Shown here piece after piece: positions 17,255-26,759 of a stretch of DNA of 64,000 bases. Made by a program: the position numbers and the translations under genes. The notes below the pieces were generated by a model, which saw only the letters and a list, made by a program, of their open reading frames with translations, made no database searches and had not been told where the DNA came from. This DNA comes from Profundibacterium mesophilum KAUST100406-0324 (lineage in GTDB: Bacteria > Pseudomonadota > Alphaproteobacteria > Rhodobacterales > Rhodobacteraceae): assembly GCF_009835145.1 (NCBI RefSeq), contig NZ_APKE01000001.1, forward strand, positions 62,001 through 126,000, given 5' to 3'. The number at the start of each line of letters is the position of its first letter. The stretch's first letter is position 1.

Positions 17255-17290
17255 AAGGGCGGCACCGCCAAGCGGGCCGCCCTTCGTTTT
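17255..17290 (+). terminator. Intrinsic terminator of cobS
   Basis: A perfect 9-bp stem AAGGGCGGC/GCCGCCCTT (17255-17263 with 17276-17284) is followed by CGTTTT. It lies 45 bases after the cobS stop and has the form of a rho-independent terminator on the plus strand. Confidence 0.75.
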
Positions 17291-17309
17291 GCGCGAGGAA
17301 CCGGTCGAG

Positions 17310-17343
17310 GCCTCTCCGGCGGAGAGACCCCCGCCGGAGAGGC
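17310..17343 (-). terminator. Hairpin after the Ser/Thr/Asp-repeat protein gene
   Basis: A perfect 13-bp stem (17310-17322 with 17331-17343) with an 8-base loop begins 4 bases after the minus-strand stop codon. It is very stable, but a U-tract is not evident. It probably ends the minus-strand transcript. Confidence 0.55.
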
Positions 17344-17347
17344 GTCT

Positions 17348-18571
17348 TCAGTTCCCCATCATGCGGTTGATGAAGACTTGCGGATCGACCCCCTCGGGCA
17401 GGACAATGATCGTGCCGCCCGGACGAGCGATAACCTGACCATCCACCGATCCGATCGAGCGCGATTCACCCTCTGAGCCGTTATTCGCGCCGCCATTTGC
17501 GCCCCGCTCCTGCATGCGGCGCATCTGCTGCGCACGATCCTCGCCATCGCTGCCCGGCGCGGTGAAGGTCTGGCCGCCGAGCCGATCGCGCATGCCCATG
17601 CCCTGGGCGCGGCGCGCATTCTCCATGCGTTGCTGCTGATCGTCCTGCGAGCGGTCGATCATCGAGCGCATCATGCTGCGCCGTGCGTCGCGCATACCGC
17701 GCATGTAGCCCTGACGATAGGCACGCTCGTAGATATCCTCGGCCATGCGCTCGACATCGAAGCCGTCATCGCCGCGGTTGCCGCCATTGGACATGTGCCC
17801 GCCCATCATCTCGCGGTGCATGCGCTCCATGCGGTCCGAGCCGTAGCCCTTGCCATCCATGTGGCCCATGTAGCCCTCGCCCTTGCCTTCGTGACGCATC
17901 CGGTCCATCGCGCCCTCGGCCTGCTCGGCACGGTTCTCGCGGACCTGCTCCGAGCTTGCCGGACGATCGGCGTTGCGGCGCAGCTCCGCGTCCGAATCGA
18001 GGGTGCTGAGCCCTTCGCGCTCGGTCGGATCGTCCTGCGGGCCCATGCCGGTCGCGCCGGCTGCGCCAGAGCTCATGTCGGAGGTCGTATTCATTCCCGT
18101 ACCGGCGCCGGAGCCGGTGCCCGTCGCGGTGCTTGTCGCCGAGTTGCTGCCCGCCGCAGTGCCCGTCGTGGAGCTGGACGTGCCGCCGGTTCCGGTGGTC
18201 ATGTCAGTGCCGGTCGAGCCGGATTCGGTCGCGTCGCCCGATTGCGTGCCGGGAGCGCCGGGCAGCGTGTCCGAGCCTGCCCCGTCCATGTTGGAGTCGG
18301 TGTCAGCGCTGCTGTCGCTCTCGGATGCACTGCCCGTGGTTGTCGACGTGCCAGTGTCCGTCGACGTGTCCGTGTCGGTCGACGTGTCCGTGTCGGTCGA
18401 CGTGCCCGTCGAGCCGTCAGTGGCGGTGTCGGAACTGGTCGTTCCGGTCGCGGACGCGCCGCCGGTCGCGCGGTCATCGGTGCTGGTCTGTGCGGCAAGC
18501 GGCGCCGCGGCCATCAGGGCAACGGCGGAAACCATCGCCGGCAGGGTCAGGGTAAACTTGGTCCGGGTCAT
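17348..18571 (-). CDS. Secreted low-complexity Ser/Thr/Asp-repeat protein
   Basis: The protein has 407 residues. A signal peptide covers about 1-28 (ending LAAQT). Residues about 30-180 are low-complexity Ser/Thr/Gly/Asp, including repeats of STDTDT, with acidic character. The middle (about 215-330) is rich in Met, Arg, Gly and His with [10 protein letters not shown] and [19 protein letters not shown]. The C-terminus (about 375-407) has an ordered-looking segment, [21 protein letters not shown] do not recognise the family. The start has GAGGAGGTG. It lies on the strand opposite cobS and cobT and between them. A surface or periplasmic scaffold is a guess. Confidence 0.75.
   Translation of the reverse strand: MTRTKFTLTLPAMVSAVALMAAAPLAAQTSTDDRATGGASATGTTSSDTATDGSTGTSTDTDTSTDTDTSTDTGTSTTTGSASESDSSADTDSNMDGAGSDTLPGAPGTQSGDATESGSTGTDMTTGTGGTSSSTTGTAAGSNSATSTATGTGSGAGTGMNTTSDMSSGAAGATGMGPQDDPTEREGLSTLDSDAELRRNADRPASSEQVRENRAEQAEGAMDRMRHEGKGEGYMGHMDGKGYGSDRMERMHREMMGGHMSNGGNRGDDGFDVERMAEDIYERAYRQGYMRGMRDARRSMMRSMIDRSQDDQQQRMENARRAQGMGMRDRLGGQTFTAPGSDGEDRAQQMRRMQERGANGGANNGSEGESRSIGSVDGQVIARPGGTIIVLPEGVDPQVFINRMMGN
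18342..18413. repeat. Four-copy 18-bp tandem repeat inside the secreted protein gene
   Basis: An 18-bp unit, GTCGACGTGTCCGTGTCG on the plus strand, is present as two perfect copies (18360-18377, 18378-18395), flanked by a diverged copy on the left (18342-18359) and a partial one on the right. Each unit encodes six residues (STDTDT type) on the minus strand. The repeat is in frame, so copy-number change would lengthen or shorten the protein without a frameshift. Confidence 0.85.
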
Positions 18572-18767
18572 ACTACACCTCCTCGTTCGTTACATGCGCC
18601 TTCTGCGCTCTGCCGATACAACGGCGAAAGGCGCACAAGGTTTCGCAGATTGCGACGGCGCGCATCCCGTCATGGCCGGCCAAGGCCCCATGACGGGAGC
18701 GGCAGCGGCGCGCGCATGCGCGGATTTTGCCTTGTCAAACCGGGATGGATGCCCAATTACCAAGGTC

Positions 18768-20663
18768 ATGGCATCCAGTTCCGACAATCCCGCCGACCCG
18801 TTCAAGAAGGCCCTTTCGGAGGCTACGAAAGTCCTCGCCGACGATCCCGAACTCGGCGTGACCTTCTCGGTCGATCCGCCCGGCATGACCAACGATTCGG
18901 TCAGGCTGCCGCATGTCAGCCGGCGCCTCACCCGCGAGGAGGTCCTCCTGGCGCGCGGCACCGCCGACAGCTTCGCGTTGCGCCGCCGCCACCACGACGC
19001 CGCTGTCTTCAACCGCTACGCGCCGCAGGGCGAGATGGCGCGCGATCTCTATGAAGCGATGGAAATGGCCCGCTGCGAGGCGGTGGGTGCGCGCGACATG
19101 CCCGGCACCTCCGGCAACATCGACGCCAAGATCGGGGCCGACGCGGCGCGGCGCGGCTACGGCGATGCCGCCGAGCGCACCGACATCCCCCTCTCGGTCG
19201 CGGCGGGCTACATGATCCGCCACCTGGCCACTGGCCGGACGCTGCCGGCCGGGGCCGGGCACGCGATGGAGCTTTGGCGCGATTTCATCGAGAGCCAGGC
19301 CGGCGACACACTGGCAGGGCTCGAGGGCAACCTCGCCGATCAATCGGCCTTCGCCCGCATGGCGCGGCGGATGATCGAGGACCTGGGCTATGGCGATCAG
19401 CTCGGCGACGATCCGGACGCCGAGGACCCCGACCAGCAGGACGAGGCCAGCTCCGACGAGGAGGACGAGCAGTCCCAGCAGGATCAGGATGGCGAGGACG
19501 ACGGCGAAGGCGAAAGCGAAGCCAGCCCCGAACAGAGCCAGGAGCAGACCCAGGACGACGCACAGGCGCAGGTCGGCATGGACGATATGGCCGAGAACGA
19601 AAGCGGCGAGGAAGTGGAAATGCCGGAGGGCGAGGCCCCTCTCGAGCCGCCCGCCCCCGCGCCGATGAGCGACGCCGATCCGCATTACGCCGCCTACAGC
19701 ACCCAGAACGACGAGGAGGTGCGCGCCGACGAGCTGGCCGAGCCCGCCGAGCTCGAACGCCTGCGCGCCCATCTCGACCAGCAGCTCGATTCGCTCAAGG
19801 GCGCCGTGGGACGGCTTGCCAACAAGCTTCAACGGCGCCTGCAGGCGCAGCAGAGCCGAAGCTGGGAGTTCGACCTCGAGGAGGGCACGCTCGATGCGGG
19901 CCGCCTTGCGCGCGTCGTGGCCAACCCGACGACGCCCCTCAGCTTCAAGGTCGAGAAGGATACCGAGTTCCGCGACACGGTCGTCACGCTCCTGCTCGAC
20001 AATTCGGGCTCGATGCGCGGCAGGCCGATCTCCATTGCCGCGATCTGCGCGGATGTTCTCGCGCGCACTCTCGAGCGTTGCCATGTGAAGGTCGAGATCC
20101 TCGGCTTCACGACCCGCGGCTGGAAAGGCGGCCTTGCCCGCGAGGACTGGCTTGCCGCGGGCCGGCCGCAGCAGCCCGGCAGGCTTAACGACCTGCGCCA
20201 CATCATCTACAAGAGCGCCGACGCGCCTTGGCGGCGGGCGCGCCCCAATCTCGGCCTGATGATGAAGGAAGGGCTGCTGAAGGAGAATATCGACGGTGAG
20301 GCACTCGAATGGGCGCATCGCCGGATGACGGGGCGGCCGGAGGCGCGCAAGATCCTGATGGTGATCTCGGACGGCGCGCCGGTCGATGACAGCACCCTGT
20401 CGGTCAATCCGGCCAATTACCTCGAAAAGCACCTGCGGGACGTGATCGCGATGGTCGAGCGGCGGCGCGCGGTCGAACTGATCGCGATCGGCATCGGCCA
20501 TGACGTGACCCGCTACTACGACCGCGCCGTGACGATCACCGATGTCGAGCAGCTTGCGGGAGCGATGACCGAACAGCTCGCGTCGCTGTTCGACACCGAG
20601 CCGCGCGGCCGGACCAGGGGCCCCTCGCGCAAGGCGCGCGGCCGCGCGCGGCGCGGCGCCTGA
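18768..20663 (+). CDS. cobT: Aerobic cobaltochelatase subunit CobT
   Basis: This is the MIDAS/von Willebrand factor A subunit of the CobNST cobaltochelatase, and it partners CobS. It has 631 residues. The start [19 protein letters not shown] matches CobT N-termini. A long acidic Gln/Glu/Asp-rich linker spans about 215-310. The C-terminal VWA domain carries the MIDAS motif D411-N-S413-G-S415. The tail is Arg-rich. The start has only a weak AAGG site close to the ATG, so it was chosen by homology. The next gene begins 28 bases downstream. Confidence 0.95.
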   Translation: MASSSDNPADPFKKALSEATKVLADDPELGVTFSVDPPGMTNDSVRLPHVSRRLTREEVLLARGTADSFALRRRHHDAAVFNRYAPQGEMARDLYEAMEMARCEAVGARDMPGTSGNIDAKIGADAARRGYGDAAERTDIPLSVAAGYMIRHLATGRTLPAGAGHAMELWRDFIESQAGDTLAGLEGNLADQSAFARMARRMIEDLGYGDQLGDDPDAEDPDQQDEASSDEEDEQSQQDQDGEDDGEGESEASPEQSQEQTQDDAQAQVGMDDMAENESGEEVEMPEGEAPLEPPAPAPMSDADPHYAAYSTQNDEEVRADELAEPAELERLRAHLDQQLDSLKGAVGRLANKLQRRLQAQQSRSWEFDLEEGTLDAGRLARVVANPTTPLSFKVEKDTEFRDTVVTLLLDNSGSMRGRPISIAAICADVLARTLERCHVKVEILGFTTRGWKGGLAREDWLAAGRPQQPGRLNDLRHIIYKSADAPWRRARPNLGLMMKEGLLKENIDGEALEWAHRRMTGRPEARKILMVISDGAPVDDSTLSVNPANYLEKHLRDVIAMVERRRAVELIAIGIGHDVTRYYDRAVTITDVEQLAGAMTEQLASLFDTEPRGRTRGPSRKARGRARRGA

Positions 20664-20691
20664 CCGTTTCGACAGTAACCGGAGAGACGCG

Positions 20692-22503
20692 ATGTTCCAG
20701 AGCTTCGATGCCGCCACGACACCCGATCAGGGCCCGCCGCGTCTGACCCTGCTGCGCGAGCAGATGGCGCGCGAAGGTCTCGACGCCTATCTCGTTCCGC
20801 GCAGCGACGCCCACCAGGGCGAATATGTTGCCCCGCATGACGAACGGCTCGCCTGGCTGACCGGATTCACCGGCTCGGCCGGTTTTTGCATCGTGCTCGC
20901 CGGCGAGGCCGGCCTCTTCGTCGACGGGCGCTACACCGTCCAGGCGCGCGCGCAGGTCGCCGCCGAGATTACCCCCGTGCCCTGGCCCGCGACACGTCCG
21001 GGCGCCTGGCTTGCCGAGCGCCTCGGCGAGGGCGCGCGCGTCGGCTTCGATCCGTGGCTGCACAGCGTGCGGGAGATCGGGACGCTGCGGGCCGCGCTGG
21101 CGGATGGCGGGATCGGGGTGATCGCCGCGGCGGGGCTCGTCGACCGCATCTGGGAGGATCAGCCGGAACCGCCCCGCGGCAAGGCGCATTCCTATCCTGA
21201 CGCGCTCGCGGGCCGAAGCGCGGGCGAAAAGCGCGCGATGATCGCCGGGCGGCTGGCGGATGTCGGGGCGGCGGCGCTGCTCATCACGTTGCCGGACAAC
21301 ATCGCCTGGCTGCTCAATATCCGGGGAAGCGACATTCCCCGCACCCCCGTCGCGCATGGCTTCGCGATGCTGCGGGCGAGCGGCCCGCTCGAGCTTTTCA
21401 TGGATGGCGCGAAACTCGAGGGCCTCGGGGATCATCTGGGCGATCAGACGGCGATCATGCCGCCGGACGGCCTTGTCGCCGCACTCTCGACAGTGGAGGG
21501 ACCGGTCTGGATCGACCCCGCCTCGGCACCCTATGCGACCCGCGCCGCGCTCGAGGAGGCCGGCACGCAGGTCCACGAGGCGCCCGATCCGGTCCTGCTG
21601 GCCAAGGCGGCGAAGACCCCGGCGGAGATCTCTGCCACGCGCGAGGCGCATCTGCGCGACGGGGCGGCCATGTGCCGCTTCCTGCGCTGGCTGGACGAGA
21701 CGGCCGAACGGGTGGTGGCGGGCGCGCGCGTGACCGAGATCGACGTGGTGCGGGCGCTCGAGGGGTTCCGCGAGGAGACCGGCGCGCTGCGCGACATCAG
21801 CTTCGAGACCATCGCGGGTTCGGGGCCCAACGGGGCGATCGTGCATTACCGCGTCAGCCATGACAGCGACCGTGCCCTCGCGGCGGGCGAGCTGCTGCTG
21901 GTCGACAGCGGCGGCCAATACGAGGACGGCACGACGGACATAACCCGGACCGTCCCGATCGGCACGCCGGGGGCCGAGGAGGTCGAATGCGCCACCCTCG
22001 TGCTTCGCGGGATGATCGCGTTGAGCACGGCGCGCTGGCCGCGCGGGCTCGCGGGCCGCGATCTCGACGCACTCGCGCGCGCCCCCCTGTGGCGCAGCGG
22101 GCGGGACTACGATCACGGGACCGGTCATGGCGTCGGCGTCTTCCTGGGGGTCCATGAGGGTCCGCAGCGGATCAGCAAACTTGGCGAGGTCCCCCTCGAG
22201 CCGGGGATGATCCTGTCCAACGAGCCCGGATACTACCGCGAGGGGGCGTTCGGCATCCGCATCGAGAACCTGATCGCCGTCGAGGAGGCGCAGCGGCCCG
22301 ATGGCGGCGATGCGCGCGACATGCTGTGCTTCTTCACCCTGACGCTTGCCCCGATCGACACCCGCCTCGTCGATGCGCAGGCCTTGAGCCGCGAGGAACG
22401 CGACTGGCTCAACGGCTACCACGCGTCCCTTCCCCGGCTTCTGGGCGACCGGCTCGATCCGGAGACGCGGCGCTGGCTGGAGGAGAAGGTGCGGCCAATC
22501 TGA
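20692..22503 (+). CDS. Aminopeptidase P family (M24B) metallopeptidase
   Basis: This peptidase has 603 residues and three domains: two creatinase-like N-terminal domains (about 1-310) and a C-terminal pita-bread catalytic domain. The metal-binding Asp pair is at D405 and D416 in VDSGGQYEDGTTDITR; the ligand His and Glu lie in GTGHGVGVFLGVHEGP and later SNEPGYY. The family removes N-terminal residues preceding proline. This is the long cytoplasmic form (XPNPEP1-like) of about 600 residues, not the shorter PepP. A GGAGAG site precedes the ATG. It follows cobT closely, which may reflect only read-through. Confidence 0.92.
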   Translation: MFQSFDAATTPDQGPPRLTLLREQMAREGLDAYLVPRSDAHQGEYVAPHDERLAWLTGFTGSAGFCIVLAGEAGLFVDGRYTVQARAQVAAEITPVPWPATRPGAWLAERLGEGARVGFDPWLHSVREIGTLRAALADGGIGVIAAAGLVDRIWEDQPEPPRGKAHSYPDALAGRSAGEKRAMIAGRLADVGAAALLITLPDNIAWLLNIRGSDIPRTPVAHGFAMLRASGPLELFMDGAKLEGLGDHLGDQTAIMPPDGLVAALSTVEGPVWIDPASAPYATRAALEEAGTQVHEAPDPVLLAKAAKTPAEISATREAHLRDGAAMCRFLRWLDETAERVVAGARVTEIDVVRALEGFREETGALRDISFETIAGSGPNGAIVHYRVSHDSDRALAAGELLLVDSGGQYEDGTTDITRTVPIGTPGAEEVECATLVLRGMIALSTARWPRGLAGRDLDALARAPLWRSGRDYDHGTGHGVGVFLGVHEGPQRISKLGEVPLEPGMILSNEPGYYREGAFGIRIENLIAVEEAQRPDGGDARDMLCFFTLTLAPIDTRLVDAQALSREERDWLNGYHASLPRLLGDRLDPETRRWLEEKVRPI

Positions 22504-22568
22504 CAATTGCACAGCCCTTGCAGACTGCTAGTGTCGCCCTGAATGAAGCCTAGGAAGGGATGAGTGTC

Positions 22569-22910
22569 ATGAGTGATCATATCGTGATCGAAGAGGCTGG
22601 TGGAACCTGGGTCGTGCGCGCCGGCGGCGCCGTCATCGGCGAGAGCAGCAACGCGCTGGTCCTGCGCGAGGGCGATCTGTCGGATGTGATCTATTTTCCG
22701 AAGGACGACATCGCGACCGCCTTTCTCGATCCGACCGATCATGAGAGCCATTGCCCGCACAAGGGCGACGCGAGCTATTACGACATCCAGACCAAGAGCG
22801 TCTCGCTGAAGAATGCCGCCTGGAGCTACGAGAGCCCCTCGCAGGACGTCGCGCGGATTGCCGGGCATATCGCCTTCTACCCCGACAAGGCGACCGTCGA
22901 GCAGGTCTGA
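22569..22910 (+). CDS. DUF427 domain protein
   Basis: The protein has 113 residues from the second of two near ATGs. That one is chosen because the AGGAAGGG site ends 9 bases upstream; the first ATG touches the site. The single-domain DUF427 fold is recognisable: VIYFPKDDIATAFLDPTDHESHCPHKGDASYYDI, with CPHKG as the conserved centre. The family is widespread, of unknown biochemical function, and small beta-barrel-like in form. It is convergent with the ClC gene, with 18 bases between the stops. Confidence 0.9.
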   Translation: MSDHIVIEEAGGTWVVRAGGAVIGESSNALVLREGDLSDVIYFPKDDIATAFLDPTDHESHCPHKGDASYYDIQTKSVSLKNAAWSYESPSQDVARIAGHIAFYPDKATVEQV

Positions 22911-22928
22911 GCGCATGTTCATGGCGGC

Positions 22929-24632
22929 TCAGGAATGCTCCTCGGCCGCCGTGGCCGCAAGGGCGCGGTTATAGGCGCGCAGCGCGTCGACATGGAAGAG
23001 AGCGCCGAGGATCTCGGGCGCCTCGCCCTTCTCCCCCATCCGCACCACCGGCAGGAACGAACGGTTCACCCGTTCGAATATCGGCATCGCGACATCGAGT
23101 GTGGCGTTGCCATCCACATAGACACCCGCCTCGATCGCCTCCCAGATCTCGTCCTCGCTCGCGGCGCGCTCGCTGCCGGGCTTGCGCATCACGTTCGACA
23201 CCCTGAACATGCCCAGCAGATAGGCCTGCGGCCCCGCGGCGACATGGATGGTGCGCCGTTCGAGCTGGCTGAGGAAGAACGAGCGGTGCACCATCTTCGA
23301 GGCGAGCGCCGTCGACATCGACACGGCGACCATCACCGCGAGTCCCGTCTGCCAGTCGCCCGTCAGTTCGAAGACGATGAGCGTCGTCGAGATCGGCGCG
23401 CCGAGCACCGCGGCCGCGACCGCCCCCATCCCGGCCAGGGCATAGAGCGTCTCCGAGCCCGAGACATCGGGGAAGAGGCCGGTCGCGATCAGACCGAAAG
23501 CAAGGCCGGTGAGCGCCCCCAGCATCAGCGAGGGCGAGAAGGCCCCGCCCCCCATGCGCCCGCCCATCGTGACCGCGACGGCCGCCACCTTGACCACCGC
23601 ATAGAGCACGGCGAGATGGAGCGGCAGCGCACCTGTCAGCGCCAGGGACGTCGTCTCGTAGCCGACACCGATGATATGGGGAAACCACAGCGCCAGCAGG
23701 CCGAGGATCAGCCCCGCGAGCGCCGGACGCAGGTAGCGCGGCAGCGACAGGCGCGCGGTGACGTGGCTGCCGATATCGTCCGCCCAGAAGATCGAGCGCA
23801 TCAGCACCACCGCCACGATCCCGCAGACGAGGCCGAGCAGAAGGAAGGCGGGCAGCTCCACGTAGAAGGCCAGCACTCCCTCCTGCGCCAGGGTGAACTC
23901 GGTCACGTCCCCGAACTCGATCCGGTTGATCACCGTGCCGGCGGCCGAGGCGATGACGATCGGCGCGAATGCATGGACGGCGAAATGCCGCAAGACCACC
24001 TCGAGCGCGAAGAGCGCCCCGGCAATGGGCGCGTTGAACGAGGCGGAAACGGCCGCGGCGACGGCGCAGCCCAGAAGGTCGCGCCCGGTGATCCCGTTGG
24101 CGCGGATCAGGTTCGACACCCAGGCCGAGATCACCGCGGCGAGATGGACGACCGGCCCCTCGCGCCCCGTCGAGCCGCCCGTCGCGAGGGTGATCAGCGA
24201 GGCGAGCGCCGATGCGAGACCCGCGCGCTTCTCCACCCGCCCCTCGTGCAGCGCCGCGCCCTCGATCACGTCGGCGACCGAGCGCACGCGCCCGTCCGGC
24301 GTGAAGCGGTCAAGCAGCAGCCCGACGGCCAGCCCCCCGCAGACCGGGGCCGCGACGATCACGTACCACGGCAGCGTCAGCGCGAAGCTATGCAGGTGCA
24401 GGATGTCCTCGGTGCCGTAGACGAGGCGCTGCAACGCATCGATGGCCAGCCGGAAGAAGAGCGCCGCGAAGCCGGCGGCGATGCCGATCACGAGGGCGAT
24501 GAACCAGAACTGCAGCCGGCTCGGCCCGCGCGATTTCAGCACGCGCCATCCGTGACCCGCCCACCCGTGCAAGGCCGGCCCGGCGGCGCGGATCATCCCG
24601 CCGATGCTGCTCTCGCGCGGTGTGCCGGACAT
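22929..24632 (-). CDS. ClC-family chloride channel or antiporter with C-terminal CBS region
   Basis: The protein has 567 residues, about ten to twelve membrane helices (about 40-445) and a cytoplasmic C-terminus resembling a CBS pair (about 470-560, AMPIFERVNRSFLPVV). The second and third selectivity motifs are present: GGSTGREGP, with its gating Glu, and GGGAFSPSLMLGA. The first motif (GSGIP in E. coli ClcA) is replaced by a GRVRSV segment in a matching position, as in a distinct bacterial subgroup. The ATG has a GGGGAGC site. Whether it is a channel or a chloride/proton exchanger cannot be decided from this. Confidence 0.9.
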   Translation of the reverse strand: MSGTPRESSIGGMIRAAGPALHGWAGHGWRVLKSRGPSRLQFWFIALVIGIAAGFAALFFRLAIDALQRLVYGTEDILHLHSFALTLPWYVIVAAPVCGGLAVGLLLDRFTPDGRVRSVADVIEGAALHEGRVEKRAGLASALASLITLATGGSTGREGPVVHLAAVISAWVSNLIRANGITGRDLLGCAVAAAVSASFNAPIAGALFALEVVLRHFAVHAFAPIVIASAAGTVINRIEFGDVTEFTLAQEGVLAFYVELPAFLLLGLVCGIVAVVLMRSIFWADDIGSHVTARLSLPRYLRPALAGLILGLLALWFPHIIGVGYETTSLALTGALPLHLAVLYAVVKVAAVAVTMGGRMGGGAFSPSLMLGALTGLAFGLIATGLFPDVSGSETLYALAGMGAVAAAVLGAPISTTLIVFELTGDWQTGLAVMVAVSMSTALASKMVHRSFFLSQLERRTIHVAAGPQAYLLGMFRVSNVMRKPGSERAASEDEIWEAIEAGVYVDGNATLDVAMPIFERVNRSFLPVVRMGEKGEAPEILGALFHVDALRAYNRALAATAAEEHS

Positions 24633-24819
24633 GGCGCTCCCCGGATCAAGGGTGGCGGCCGCAACACGCGGTGAAAGGTGTCAGCCGCCGCTGTTCACCC
24701 TTCTACGCCGTGGACATGCCCGCTCCAAGTTGCAAACGCAAACGAGGTGCCGCCCTGCGCCCCGAAGGACACGGCAAGACGGGGCCCGACGGGGCCGGAC
24801 GGGGCGCGCCGCATCCCCC

Positions 24820-25308
24820 TCAGCGGAACGGATAGAGCCAGGGCCGATAATCCTCGACCAGCCGCATCGCCTGTTCGATCGTGCCGGGCGGCATTCGCCG
24901 GGTGATCTCCTCGAGGCTGATCGCGGCGTCGGGGTCGCCGCCGATCGCGCTCAGCGTGTACCACGCATAGGCCCGCACCATGTCGGGCGCCGGAAGCCCG
25001 CGGCCGACCTCGTAATACCAGCCGACACCCGATTGCGCGCCGGCATGCCCCTTGAGCGCAGCGCGCATGTACCAGTCGAAGGCGCGGATATCGTCGCGCG
25101 GCATTCCAAGGCCCATCGCATGCATGACGCCGATGAGTTCCTCGGCATCGGCATTGCCCGAGCGCGCCGCGACCTGGAACCCCGCATGGGCCTCGGCGAA
25201 ACGTCCCGCCTCCATCGCCTGGCGCGCCGCTTCCAGATCGGCGGCCGCGGGGCTTGCGAGCGCGGCCAGAATGACAAAGATGGTGGGATGACCGGCAAGT
25301 TTGCCCAT
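24820..25308 (-). CDS. Sel1-repeat secreted protein
   Basis: The protein has 162 residues. A signal peptide covers about 1-23 (ending ASPAAA). At least two Sel1-like repeats follow: NADAEELIGVMHAMGLGMPRD with AFDWYMRAALKG, and GAQSGVGWYYEVGRGLPAPDM with AYAWYTLSAIGG. Sel1 proteins are helical adaptors for protein-protein contacts, here in the periplasm. The ATG has a GAGGAGC site. Its first seven codons overlap, on the opposite strand, the first seven codons of the di-haem peroxidase gene. Confidence 0.82.
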   Translation of the reverse strand: MGKLAGHPTIFVILAALASPAAADLEAARQAMEAGRFAEAHAGFQVAARSGNADAEELIGVMHAMGLGMPRDDIRAFDWYMRAALKGHAGAQSGVGWYYEVGRGLPAPDMVRAYAWYTLSAIGGDPDAAISLEEITRRMPPGTIEQAMRLVEDYRPWLYPFR

Positions 25309-26673
25309 ATCGCGCTCCTCGTGTTTCTCGCAGCGTCCCCGGCCGCAGCGGGCGGCCTGCCCGAGCCGCTCGGCCCGGAGGATTTCGAGCCGGTGGACCC
25401 GGCGATGGCCAGGATCGGACAGCTGCTGTTCTATGACAAGATCCTGAGTGGCAATCGCAACATCTCCTGCGGCACCTGTCACCATCACGACCTCGGCAGC
25501 GCGGATGCGCTCTCGCTGGGGATCGGCGAGGGCGGATCGGGGATCGGGCATGCGCGCCTGGCGGCCACCGTTCCGGAAGCGCCGGCGATCGGGACCGCGA
25601 GCAGGGCCGCAACCGAGGTCACGGCCGACATGCCCGGCGCGATCCGCAAGCGGGTGCCGCGCAACGCGCCGGGTCTTTGGAACCTCGGCGCGCGGCAGGT
25701 CAGGGTCATGTTCCACGACGGCAGGCTGTCGCGCTCGCAGATCTACGGCAATGGTTTCGACAGCCCGGCCGAGGAATGGCTTCCGTCCGGGCTGGACACG
25801 CTTCTGGCCGCGCAGGCGCTGTTTCCCCTCATCGCGCAATTCGAGATGGCGGGAAACCTTGCCGAGAACGAGATCACCGGGGCGGTTCACGACCGCCCGG
25901 ACGCCGCATGGCCGCTTCTGGCCGAGCGCGTCGCCTCGATACCCGAATACAGAACGCTCTTCGCCGCCGCGCGGCCCGAGACGGCGCGCCTCGGCGGACT
26001 GGGCATCGTCGATATCGCGCAGGCTCTCGCCGCCTTCATCGACAGCGAATGGCGCAGCTTCGACAGCCCGTTCGACGCGTTTCTCGCCGGCGATTGCGCG
26101 GCGCTCGGCCCGCTCGAGATGCGCGGCCTTGGCATCTTCTACGGACGCGGCGGCTGCGACAGCTGCCATTCGGGCCCGCTTTTCAGCGATCAGGAGTTTC
26201 ACGCCCTCGGCCTGCCGCAATTCGGTCCCGGCCGGACGCGGCGCTTCGATCCGATGCCGCGCGATACCGGGCGGATGGCCGAGACCGACCGGCTCGAGGA
26301 TGCCTACAGGTTCCGCACCCCGATGCTGCGCAATGTCGCGCTCACCGCGCCCTACGGGCATAACGGCGCCTATCCCACGCTGCGCGGCATCCTGCGCCAC
26401 CACGCCGATCCCCGGGGCGCGCGGGAACGCTGGACGCAGGCGCTTGCACGGCTTCCGCACGCGCCATGGCTCGCGGCGGGCGATTTCGCGATCATGGATG
26501 ACGCGCGCGAACGGCAGCGCCATGGCATGGCGCTCGACATCGCCCCGGTGCAGCTCAGCGCATCCGAGATCGACGCGCTCGAGGCCTTCCTGGGAAGCCT
26601 GACCGAAAAGGACGCCGCGACGCGCCCCATCGGCCGGCCGGCTTCCGTGCCGAGCGGCCTGTCCGTCGACTGA
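25288..26673 (+). CDS. Di-haem cytochrome c peroxidase-like protein (MauG/CcpA family)
   Basis: This exported protein has 461 residues. A signal peptide covers about 1-21 (ending SPAAA). The two haem c attachment motifs are CGTCH (61-65) and CDSCH (290-294). The spacing of about 230 residues and the motifs LLFYDKILSGNRNISC and RTPMLRNVALTAPYGHNGAY fit the CcpA/MauG superfamily. Members reduce hydrogen peroxide or perform long-range oxidation of protein substrates; which applies here is unknown. The ATG at 25288 is preceded by GGTGGG. It shares its 5' end with the divergent Sel1 gene, so a paired function is plausible. Confidence 0.9.
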   Translation: MTGKFAHIALLVFLAASPAAAGGLPEPLGPEDFEPVDPAMARIGQLLFYDKILSGNRNISCGTCHHHDLGSADALSLGIGEGGSGIGHARLAATVPEAPAIGTASRAATEVTADMPGAIRKRVPRNAPGLWNLGARQVRVMFHDGRLSRSQIYGNGFDSPAEEWLPSGLDTLLAAQALFPLIAQFEMAGNLAENEITGAVHDRPDAAWPLLAERVASIPEYRTLFAAARPETARLGGLGIVDIAQALAAFIDSEWRSFDSPFDAFLAGDCAALGPLEMRGLGIFYGRGGCDSCHSGPLFSDQEFHALGLPQFGPGRTRRFDPMPRDTGRMAETDRLEDAYRFRTPMLRNVALTAPYGHNGAYPTLRGILRHHADPRGARERWTQALARLPHAPWLAAGDFAIMDDARERQRHGMALDIAPVQLSASEIDALEAFLGSLTEKDAATRPIGRPASVPSGLSVD

Positions 26674-26759
26674 ACGGGCCTGCCCCGCGGCGCGTTCGCT
26701 GCGTCATTGGGTAGCATGCCTGTTCAAACCGCACCCTGCCGCTAGATGAGGGTCAAAGG

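Noticed and set aside
20536-22512. A 658-codon open frame on the minus strand opposite the M24B peptidase gene.
   Set aside because: The peptidase metal ligands are clear on the plus strand; the reverse frame is Arg/Asp/His-rich and lacks motifs.
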